Shown here: positions 23,161 through 64,000 of the stretch, piece after piece
How the letters are laid out: each line of letters opens with the position of its first letter
Numbering within the stretch: position 1 is the stretch's first letter
Assembly (NCBI RefSeq): GCF_954871325.1
Contig: NC_088777.1
Span: forward strand, 25,149,366-25,213,365
Source: Gordionus sp. m RMFG-2023
Taxonomy: Eukaryota > Nematomorpha > Gordioida > Chordodea > Parachordodidae
Length of the DNA: 64,000 bases
Reading direction: 5' to 3'
Notes under the pieces: generated by a model
What the model was told of the DNA's origin: nothing
Databases searched by the model: none
The model's input: only the letters and a program-made list of their open reading frames with translations
Translations under genes and position numbers: made by a program

Positions 23161-23236
23161 ATAGAAACCTTCAATTTACGGTTTTGGTTTTTTAGGAAGG
23201 ACAAAATTATGGTGCTTATAAATCAAAAATATTGGT

Positions 23237-23264
23237 TTCTCTATAAATATGTGGAACCCCAAAT
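23237..23264. repeat. Solitary terminus of the 18.9-24.4 kb element family
   Basis: GGTTTCTCTATAAATATGTG followed by GAACC is nearly identical to the right end at about 24335-24357 (GGTTTCTCTATAAAGATGTG, GAACC). It is a second, internal copy of the family's terminal repeat and may mark another, truncated insertion. Confidence 0.65.
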
Positions 23265-23864
23265 AGAGATCGGCACTTTTCGACACTCAATATATTAAAG
23301 CCATCGCATACATCTAAATGTGTACCATTAGAGATTAATGAATTCTTAGTTATCTATATTAAAAAGATATATGAATAAAATTTGTATAATAAAATAGAAA
23401 GAAAATTATATTTAGAAACGTGTTCCGAAACGCAGAACGAACGGGAATGTGACATATTTTTTACCCAAACAACTGGTTAAAACCTTTTCTTAATTAAAAT
23501 TAAAATCAAGATTTTCGTCCGTCATATTATATCCATAAGGGTAAAGTTAAGAACCCTTCTATAGGCTAATTTAGGTAGCTGACATATAAATGCAATATAT
23601 AAAAATTTTAAAGATGGTTGGTTCAGTTTAGATTCTCTTTAATAACGGTTAATACATATTTAACAAATCGTTTCAGGTTTGGTTTAGCTGAGTTAATAAT
23701 CAAGCTAAACCTTGATATGAACTAAAAAGATTTTACAAAAAAACCATTGTTGAAACAAATAAAGTCATCGAAAAAATACAACAAATAAACTGAATTGTAT
23801 TATTAAAATGTTAATTTTGATATATTTTTCAAATCCAGCATAAATTTTTTGAACTCTACAATTG

Positions 23865-24345
23865 TCCCATATATAATATTTCTCTATAAAATCAAGATCT
23901 AGAAAATAATTTTCCATAAAATAATTCTCTACAATGTAATTCTCTACAAAATGATTCTCTACAATGTAATTCTCTACAAAATAATTCTATATAAAAGTAA
24001 TTCTCTTTAAAATCATTCTCTATAAACAACATTCTCTATAAAATCATTCTCTTTGAAGTCATTCTCTATCAAGGACCTTCTCTTTAAAATCATTCTCTAT
24101 AATCGACATTCTCTATAAAACCATTCTCTATAAAACCATTCTCTATAAACGGCATTCTCTATAAAATTATTCTCTTTGAAGTCATTCTCTATAAAGGACA
24201 TTCTCTATAAAATAATTCACTTTAAAATCATTCTCTATAAATTACATTCTCTATAAAACAATTCTCTATAAATGCATTCTCTATAATTGTTTTCTCTATA
24301 AATGTTTCTCTATAAAATACATTCTCTATAATGGTTTCTCTATAA
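23865..24345. repeat. Right minisatellite arm (ATTCTCTATAAA units)
   Basis: About 30 degenerate units around ATTCTCTATAAA, the reverse complement of the left arm. It ends at the terminal repeat of the element. Confidence 0.93.
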
Positions 24346-24544
24346 AGATGTGGAACCATTTTACCCCAAGCTCAACAAATTGCATATATCACAAAAACTA
24401 TCAAATATAAACTCATGAATTGGAAGTTTTATAATTTGTTATAAAATATTAAACTACTGAAAAAACCAGGTCGGAATATCTTCTAGGTTTTGTATTACAT
24501 AGATTATAAAAGTTGTGGGATCATATTTACCCCACCTTTGTAGT

Positions 24545-25085
24545 GAAGGGTTAATATGGTTTGACTGAAAGTCTTCATTCTTGTTCTTGATTAGTATGAC
24601 TTGGTCTGAGGGGGGGGGGGTGTAAAAAATAATTTTTTGATATGGGTATCAAATAAAATCTAATTTTCATTCTTGGCCTTGATGGGTGACTTGGTCTAAG
24701 GGGGGGGGGGTGTAAAAAATAATTTTTTTGGATATGGGTATCTAATAAAAGCTAATTTTAATATCATTTGACTGAAAGTCTTCATTCTTGGTCTTGATGG
24801 GTATGACTTGGTCTGGAGGGGGGGGGGTGTAAAAAATAATTTTTTTTGATATAGATATCAAATAAAAGCTAATTTAAATATCGTTTGACTGAAAGTCTTC
24901 TTTATTGGTCTTGATGGGTATTACTTGGTCGGGGGGGGGTGCAAATAATAATTTTATTTGATATGGGTATCAAAAAATCTAATTTTAATATCGTTTGACT
25001 AAAAGTCTTCATTCTTGGTCTTGATGGGTATGACTTGGTCTGGGATGGATGGAGGGGGGGGGGTAAATAAATGGTAATTAAAATA
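24545..25085. repeat. Tandem ~115-bp repeat with poly-G, forward copies
   Basis: Five units each contain TTTGACTGAAAGTCTTCATT, then CTTGATGGGTATGACTTGGT, a run of 8-10 G, and ATATGGGTATCAAATAAAA. A partial copy lies at about 27080-27150. Inverted copies lie at 28905-29110. Confidence 0.92.
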
Positions 25086-25124
25086 TTTTTTTTATTGTAA
25101 TAATAATAATCACTCATAGAGGGC

Positions 25125-27025
25125 GGCAGGCGCGTACGTAGGAATTTAATCTGGGGGGGGGGATAATAAATTGAGAAATATTATTGTTTTTTAAAAATAT
25201 CAAGCATAAATTTATTAGGACTAATAACTATTCCTAAATCACAGTTTTAAATTAATGTGAATTATAAAAAAATTATATGTAAAGAATCACTTAAATGACC
25301 CAAAATAGAAATTTGAATTTTTTGAGCCTTTACACCAAAAGTTTCTTAGGAATAATTGCATTATGTATGTTATATATTTACAATGTAAAATCCAATCTTC
25401 GTTGTGCTAATTTTTCAATTATCTCATCCTCGCTTGTCGTCAAATACCTATGAATATTCAAAAGATCCAAACCTTTCAATCTACTTTCAGATGTTGTACT
25501 TCTTGGTATGTTTTTCAGAGACCTGCAGGCCCGGCCCCTGGGCCGGATAGTATTTTAATTTTTTTAAATATACCCGGGCCGGGCTCGAAATTTTTTAAAA
25601 AAAACACCCCGGCCGGACCTGAATTTTAAAAAAAAAACACCCAAGCCGGGCTGTATTTTTTAAAACAGCATATATTTGAAATCGTTATTATTAGCTATAA
25701 AAATCAAAAAAATATATAATTTATTTTAAAAAAATCCGGGCCAGGCCTGAAAATTTTATTTTAAAAAAAGCCGGGCCGAGCCTGTAAATTTAAATAAAAA
25801 GCCGAGCGGCCTAAAATTTTTTTTTAAAAAAGCCTAAAAATCTTTAAAAAAAATCCGGGCCGTGTCCTGCAAATGGCACTTCTGCAGGCCTCTGTTATTC
25901 TTCTTAAAAAAGAGAATGTTCTCTCATTTGTTTACTAATGGGAAGAGTTTATAAACCCTTTTAATACATTGGGAATTTAATCGATAATGTGTTTGAAATA
26001 ATGCAGAGCATCCATACCATTTTTTGGGACTATATCAACCATAGTTAATCTTATAAACATAGTTATTCAGCTAGTAAGGCATCATAAGATACCTTAACAT
26101 CTTCATAATAAAAATCTAACAAATATTTTTTTTTCTATCACCATCTGAAAAAGATTGGGAAGGCTTTTGTGGAAGTAATATTTGCAGATGTAAGTGCTGC
26201 ATGATATATTAAAAATTCATTTATTTGGGTTATAAATGTATCTGCATCTAAGATATACTCTTCTACTGATCCTATATTAATATTTTAACGATGAGCTTGC
26301 CTTGCTAAAATTCGAGGGAGATAAATATTAAACACGTATAGCTCTGCTTTTCATTCAACAATAAAATATGAAATTCTTCATCAACATTAGCCCTAATTTC
26401 CTTGAGTTCTGATAAAATGCTCTCCGCTATTCTCATCTTCTTAATCAAATCAATGTTATGTTTTTGAAAAGTAATACTTAAAATAGTTGTATAATTAAAT
26501 AATACATTCTAATGAGAAATAAAATTTGGAATAAGCATTGAATCCAATAATTTTCTTGCTTCTGAGGAAATATTTCTTCCAGGCCATTGTGATATTTCAG
26601 TAATAGCAAATAATTGGCTCTTCTAACTCCTTAATAGCTGTTAGTGCTTAATGGAAGAGGCTCTATCTCGTTGGACAAGGTTGCAATTTCTTTTTCCCTG
26701 TTGGACCAGTAGTTTCAGAAATAATTATTATTTGACTAGAAATTTGAAAATGGTAGATAAATATTACGCCACTAAAATTTTGAAAATAATAAGTAAATAT
26801 TACGCCGGAAAACTTGAAATCGAAATTAATTGATAAAATAACTTATGAATGTGATAAGAAATGTAATAAAATATATATTTAATATGAGATACGAATAAAT
26901 ATTAACAAAAATAAATTAATATAAACAATAATATTTTTGAAAAATATAACCGGCATCTGCATTTTTTGGCTTTGGGGGGGGGATTTGTCCCCAGGTCCCC
27001 CCCCCCGCTGCTTACGCCAATGGAG
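25125..27025 (-). pseudogene. hAT transposase (ZMYM1/THAP-repressor type), degenerate
   Basis: Minus-strand coding debris of the hAT branch related to 52-kDa-repressor/ZMYM1-like proteins. WPGRNISSEARKLLDSML lies near 26525-26590, KKMRIAESILSELKEIRANV near 26370-26450, and a C-terminus reading SRLKGLDLLNIHRYLTTSED with EIIEKLAQRRLDF lies at about 25385-25490. Many stops are present. A GGCCCGG MITE (25516-25894) sits inside the C-terminal part. The flanks carry GCGCGTACGTAGGAA...GGGGGGG (25131) and CCCCCCCGCTGCTTACGCCA (27001-27020), which look like the two element ends. No target duplication was established. Confidence 0.65.
25516..25894. mobile_element. GGCCCGG-family MITE
   Basis: The left terminus CAGAGACCTGCAGGCCCGGC is mirrored at the right by TTCTGCAGGCCTCTG. 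The interior is a series of CCGGGCC blocks in alternating orientation, spaced by A/T runs. Flanking 8-mers (ATGTTTTT and TTATTCTT) match poorly, so the target duplication has decayed. Confidence 0.78.
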
Positions 27026-27516
27026 GGCGGGTCTAGTTCTTGGAGGATAAGGAATATTTTTATCAACACAAAATATAGATATGGGTATCAAATAAAAGTT
27101 AATTTAAATATCTTTAGACTGAAAGCATTCATTTTTTTTTCTTGATGGGTATAACAGCCAGGCCCTCAACATATTAACAAAATATCTAGTTGGATAGAAT
27201 TTACAAAAATAAAAGAGAATGAGGATAAAACAATTTTTAAAATCTTTTTTAGGTTTATCCTGAACTTGAAATATATAATTTGCAATGTCCTATATTTAGC
27301 GCGATATTCTATATCTATTTTTTTTAGTATCGATCTTTACGTGCTACATTTTTTTTAAAAGAGAGATAGCGGTAGCTCGTTGCTAAATAAATAGCAAAAA
27401 TTATTATAATAATTTTATAATTAATTCTAAAATCATAATCTTTTTATTTTAAAATTTAAATTTACATTTAAAAATATGCATTGTAAATATATTTTTCAAA
27501 AAAATAAATATTTTAT

Positions 27517-27775
27517 ATGTCGACAGTAGAGATTGATAATGAAAATAATTTTGGTACAGATCATATCGACAAAGTAATATCCCTTGAAAATGATGATGAT
27601 ATGGAATTTCCTTTTCCTAAATTCTCAAAATATTTTAATCTCGATAAAAAAATTAACACAGGGTATAAATTTTTCTGTAAGATATGGCGGAGGTTTTATC
27701 ATCAAACAAGACTAGTAGCTTCAACTTGAGAAAACATTTAAATGTAATATATCAAACAAAAATTAATATCAATGT
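27517..27775 (+). pseudogene. hAT N-terminal BED-like zinc finger exon
   Basis: The open stretch MSTVEIDNENNF...FPFPKFSKYFNLDKK, then GYKFFCKI, changes frame near 27680 to continue AEVLSSNKTSSFNLRKHLN. That is the layout of a BED finger (Cys pair, then S..NL..HL). The frameshift and missing second Cys make it inactive. It lies on the strand opposite to the hAT at 25125-27025, so it belongs to another copy. Confidence 0.6.
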
Positions 27776-30578
27776 ATAGCTCAATACTTAATCTTTAAAA
27801 AAAAATTAGAGCTTCTATAATAGTTTTTGAGTTAGATGAGTTAATGTGAAAGTTGATTTTCTGGCCAGATCTAACCATGCTATATTTCAACTGGCCATAG
27901 GATAGTGAATTTTTATGGGTATCTAATAAATAGTAATTAAAAAATTTTTTGATTATATTAATTTCATCAGGCTAAACGGGCATCTTAAGATGTAATGAAT
28001 ATTATTATTAACGCAAAACATAAACATGGGTAATAAAAGTTAAATACATTTAGACCTCAATATTAAATACAAATATAAGCATAGGTTAAATATAGTCATT
28101 GATTTTTAAAAACTCATTGTAGCCTAATGATAAAATTATTTGCTAGCAACTTAATCTAATTTGTAATATTTTTATAAATCTCAAAATTTCGGCTATATTT
28201 GAAACCATTGATTCACAAATTTTAAAATGACATTATAAATTTTTCTTATTGCAGTTATAAATTATTACATTTCTTTATAAGCAAATCATCTCTATTATTA
28301 TATTTTTTTCAAGCCATATAATCAATCAACTTATTTTATTGATTTTGATAATTAATTTAAAATATAATTTTGAACAATTATTTATTATTTACACAAATAA
28401 TATTTAAGTGACATTTTGTGGAACAATTAATGCCATTTTTAAAACATTGCCATCTCTTATTGTTGCAACTTTTTTTGGCAATTACAAATTGATTTACAAT
28501 TACCATAAGAAGATGCACTTCTTGATGCTGTTATTAAAGAGTAGAGATGGTCTTATTAGGAATGGTAAAATTGGTAAATTTTATTGATTTATGAACGTTC
28601 GTTTATAAAAATGGGGAATCAATTTTTCCCAAATTAGTTCCAACCCATAATTTCTCGCCTCCATTTGGATAATTTCGGCTTCAATATTTTAGGGGCATAG
28701 ATTAGATCTATCATTTTTATTGGGATAAGTACGTGATCCCCAATGCAAAATTTTATTTTTTTAATTTTATTTGTAAGCATTCTCTTGCTTATTCCTATCT
28801 ATCAAATATGCAATAAACGAAGGTAGTCTAGCTAAAATATTTTAGATGCTGTTGCCTATCGAGTTTGTAATATTTCTTTTCCATATTTTATTTGATATAT
28901 CAAAGAAAATTATTTTTTACACCCCTTCCTCCACCCCCCACCCCACCAGACCAAGTCATACCTATCAAGACCAAGAATGAAGACTTTTAGTCAAACGATA
29001 TTAAAATTGGCTTTTATTTGATACCCATATCAAAAATAATATTTTTACACCCCCACCCCTTCATTAACCATTCCCCCTCCAAACCAAGTAATACCCATCA
29101 AGACTTGTAAATATTTCTTTTTATTATAAAATGTGCTTTATTAATATTTACTTATAAAAATTTCAAGTAAATTAATCTCTTCTATATTTATAGTATATAC
29201 TTAATAAATTATATAAAGTGCTATTTTATATTTAAATATTCAAATTTAATAGGTAATGATCATTTTATAAATTGTATCTTGTTTTTAAAATATCTCATTT
29301 AGCAAAAGACAATATATCTTTTTGATTTTTTTAATGCTACAAGGATCTATATAAGATCCTTTTTTGCAAAGAATCGTATCTCTATCTAGATTCTTTTTTT
29401 GAGGGCCTGCTTAACCCTGGCAATGCTTATGACTGAATATATCTGGTTAAATATTTTTATATCCTTTTCTTGCTGCAATTTTGCAAAAGGCTACCTCTTT
29501 GCAGGCAATTAATAATAGCATATTCGCGCATTTTATTTTCACGAAATTTGAAAACAACATTTATTTAATAAATTTCACTATACTTTTATTCTTAATATTA
29601 TATATAATTTTCGATAAATGTGATATTAGAGATATCAGACAATCTCAAGTTATATTGAATTTATATAGATAAACTTAAAAATAAATTTAGAAAAGATAAG
29701 GACTTTCAGGAAATATCTATAAAATTTAATATTATAAATTAGATATTGATTTTTTAAATTATTAATATTTGAGATTAATATAAAAGACATATTTGTGAGA
29801 TAAAAAAAAGGCTTGTTTCTAGTTTTAAAAGAAAATGGATTTTTTCTTGAACTAATGATGAATACCCTTATTTAAATTAAATTTTGAAGTGGGGGTGCTG
29901 ATTTTATTAGAATAAAAAATATATTTTAATAAAAATTTACAGAGTAGACAAATGCTATCAAAAATTGAGTATAAAGGCAGTAAAATTAATTAAAAAATAT
30001 AAATTTGTTATGCCAATTAAATCACAATTTTTTGCCTCCTGTTTCTACTCATTATCAATGTTAACTTAAATTATTAAAATATACATAATATTTTTTAAAA
30101 ATCTATTTTACTAAATATTTGCTCATGATAAAATCTTGAATAGTAGTTATTAAAAGAATAAAATGTGTTTCAATAAAAAAACATGTTATTAAGACAAAAA
30201 TAGAGTATATAGACACCATTTCACTTGGAAAATAAATCGCCCGATTGCCTGCGAAGACAAAGCATAAGAAAACGAAAAATAATCCATTTTTAGCTAATTA
30301 TTCTTTCAAAAAAATTGATTTTTAAAAAAATTCATTACAAATGATTTAAATTTTGTGTTTTCTGTTCATTCTATTATCTATAATGTATAAAATAAAAAAG
30401 ACCATAATTATATTTATATATATACAATCGTAAAATAATCAAAACGATGTAATATTAGATCGGATCGCTTTTTTAAAAAATATTAACCTGATCAAATTTT
30501 TTTAAAAGGTAAATATCAGCCTCGATCCTATATTTAATATTAACACAGCTCTAATATTTATATTTCCCACAATAATAG
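27776..30578. other. Intronic AT-rich DNA with transposon ends
   Basis: 29280-29415 looks like a hAT end: inverted GGATC/GATCC and AGATTC motifs ending CCTGCTTAACCCTGG. The repeat at 28905-29110 is listed separately. The remainder holds no recognised gene. Confidence 0.4.
28905..29110. repeat. Inverted copies of the ~115-bp poly-G repeat
   Basis: One full and one partial unit in reverse orientation (ATCAAGACCAAGAATGAAGA, CTTTTAGTCAAACGATATT, TTTTATTTGATACCCATAT). With 24545-25085 they form inverted arrays bracketing about 4.5 kb. Confidence 0.88.
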
Positions 30579-62194
<31,616 letters not shown>

Positions 62195-62370
62195 GTAGTA
62201 ACAGTTGGTTCGGAATTATTTTTAAATCTATACTTTTAAATTATAAATTTTGAATATTATCCTAAGATATATTTTTATTATAATCAGCGCCGTGCCGAGA
62301 CTTTTGACGTCCATGGGTAGACCAATTTGGCGACCCAATTTATCTAAGCTTATTTGAAAATTTTTTCTAA

Positions 62371-63782
62371 TCTGAAAACAGAGTTGTTAAAGGATCGAAT
62401 CAAAAGATCGCCGATCCTGGATTCGATCCTAAATTTGTCAATTTTCCCGGATTTTTGATCCTAACTTAAATTGATCGGGATCGAGATCATTTTTTTAAAT
62501 TTTCCATCCCGTTCCTTTTAAAAATTAATTTTTACTTATAAAAAGCAATAAATAAAATAAAAATTTTGAAAATTAAATTATATTTTTTTTATCACATTTT
62601 ATCCACTTTCATTCCACCATATTTATATTTCAACAATTTCCTATATTTTATCTAGAACGAGATTTAGAGCCTACAAGTTTTATTTATTTTATATTATATA
62701 TATAATATAAATAAATTCTAGGTTTTAATAATTTCTTACATTATAGATTTAGAAGATAATACATCTATTATTGATGTGACATCAGATATAAGTGAATGAG
62801 AATCTTTTACCATTTCATAATTTGTGTAAGTATTTTACTTTATATGAAATGGTTGGAAGTAATTCTCTTTATGTAAGAACAAAATATCTTCTTCAAAGAT
62901 TAGTAAACCTCAAAAGGAATTTAGAAATAATTCTTTTAAAAATAGAGCTAATATTATTTATTTGTGAAGATCATAACAAAATGCATATAAGAATTATTTA
63001 CAATAATTAATTAAATATCTATTGATGTGTTAATAAGGGCTAAATTTTGCAGATACCTGATTTATATCAATGAACACTTATTTAATAATAAATTAATTAT
63101 TTCCTTCATTGTATGATGGCAGTAACATATTGGCAGCAATAATTCACCCAAAATTTAAGCTAAATTGGCCTTATATTAATCTGCCACAAAATCTATTGGT
63201 AAAAGAAAGGTTAAATGCCTATTTGGAAATATGCAGGATCAACCACATGCAGATGCTTCAAATGAATGTAAGGATGAAATAGATTATTTTTTGTAAAAAA
63301 TTCTTCACAAAATGCTCGTCCCATTAATATTTATATTTTATTCAAATGATTATTCAATGAATATTATAATACTTATGTTAATTTAAAAAATATATTTATT
63401 GAATATAACACACCTTTGCCATTAAGCGCTCCTGTGGAGCGCTTATTTAGCAAAGCTAAACATTTGAAAGACGTGGATGTTTAATGATAATAACTTGGAA
63501 AAAATTTTATAATTAAAGGCTAATTTTAATTATAAATAAATATATTCTAATTATATTATATTATTCAATTACAATAAATTTATACCATATTTAATTTATA
63601 TTTATATTAGTTAATTTTGCATTGATCAGAAATTTCATTTAGAAATTTAAATAAGAAAAGGATCGTGATCGCGATCCTTTTAAAAAAAAGATCGATCCTG
63701 AATTTCGATCCTCATTTTTGAAAATATCGTGATCGGGATTCGATCTTTTTAAAAAGATCGATTAACAAGCCTGTCTGAAAAT
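62371..63782 (+). mobile_element. hAT element with perfect 8-bp target duplication and transposase debris
   Basis: TCTGAAAA at 62371-62378 and 63775-63782. Terminal repeats CAGAGTTGTTAAAGGATCGA (62379) and, inverted, CAGGCTTGTTAATCGATC (63774). The subterminal regions are full of GGATCG/CGATCC. The plus strand keeps transposase scraps: LVNLKRNLEI...ICEDHNK (62900-62990), IHPKFKLNWPYINL (about 63140-63185) and TPLPLSAPVERLFSKAKHL (63411-63470, dimerisation motif). The left terminal repeat is shared with the hAT at 54302. Confidence 0.94.
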
Positions 63783-64000
63783 AAAAACTATGCATGTAAT
63801 ATGGTAAAATTTATTATGAGTAACGAATATTAAAAATTAATATTGCATGACCATGTATATAATCACAGCTTTATATAATCATTAAAAAATAGATGTTTAA
63901 ACATTTATCCTCATCATTATATTTGCTAAAGAGGATATTAAGTCAGTACAATCTAACAACGATGCAATGCCATTTTCGATTTAAAATAGGGATATTTTTC
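63783..64000. other. AT-rich stretch at window edge
   Basis: Presumably still intron of the ATG16-like gene. No exon matching the seventh WD blade is visible. Confidence 0.4.

Larger units (their letters stand above)
18892..24366. mobile_element. 5.4-kb element with minisatellite arms and 9-bp target duplication
   Basis: Perfect 9-bp direct repeat ATTTTACCC at 18892-18900 and 24358-24366. The element (18901-24357) has terminal repeats GGTATCCCGTCTTTACAGAG and, inverted at the right, GGTTCCACATCTTTATAGAG. Inside each end is a long array of about 15-bp units: TTTATAGAGAATG-type on the left, ATTCTCTATAAA-type on the right. The 9-bp duplication suggests Mutator-like transposition. No MULE transposase is recognisable inside, only unrelated insertions, so it is non-autonomous. 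Confidence 0.82.

Overview
The window is strongly AT-rich eukaryotic DNA and most likely comes from an animal. The evidence is GT-AG introns, one host gene of the ATG16/ATG16L1 type (the form with a C-terminal WD40 propeller), and a dense load of animal-style mobile elements: many hAT families, FLYWCH-type Mutator-like DNA (MULE), Tigger/pogo, Ty3/gypsy and an RTE-like LINE. The species cannot be fixed from the sequence alone.

The backbone is one plus-strand gene, ATG16-like. Seven WD40 exons are open, have splice sites, and agree in phase from one to the next (30579-30699, 30784-30854, 39463-39534, 48001-48121, 60443-60643, 61242-61362, 62039-62194). Two weaker candidate exons lie upstream at 11608-11707 and 3797-3873. 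The last WD repeat and the stop codon lie beyond position 64000. If the upstream exons are right, almost the whole window is introns of this gene, and nearly everything else is mobile DNA inside those introns.

Region by region: 1-2800 holds degenerate Ty3/gypsy gag and integrase on the minus strand. 4.3-10.8 kb holds two long inverted-repeat elements, a retroelement-like exon and hAT fragments with a repeated C-terminal exon. 12.8-15.6 kb is a spliced Tigger/pogo transposase with a 139-bp minisatellite in an intron. 16.06-18.18 kb is a hAT element with a perfect 8-bp target duplication. 18.89-24.37 kb is a 5.4-kb element with minisatellite arms and a perfect 9-bp target duplication. 24.5-29.1 kb holds another pair of inverted tandem arrays around hAT debris. 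32.1-39.4 kb is a three-level nest: an RTE-like LINE split by a hAT, itself split by a FLYWCH-MULE. 41.0-46.8 kb is a hAT that contains a zinc-finger DDE-type element. 51.7-54.2 kb is a gypsy element. 54.3-63.8 kb holds five hAT elements or MITEs, four of them with recognisable target duplications.

The most unusual feature is a class of elements whose terminal inverted repeats are built from short tandem repeats (16-bp units at 33.6/36.6 kb, about 15-bp units at 18.9/24.3 kb). Both have 9-bp target duplications, which suggests Mutator-type transposition. In one case the target site can be followed in frame straight across the insertion.
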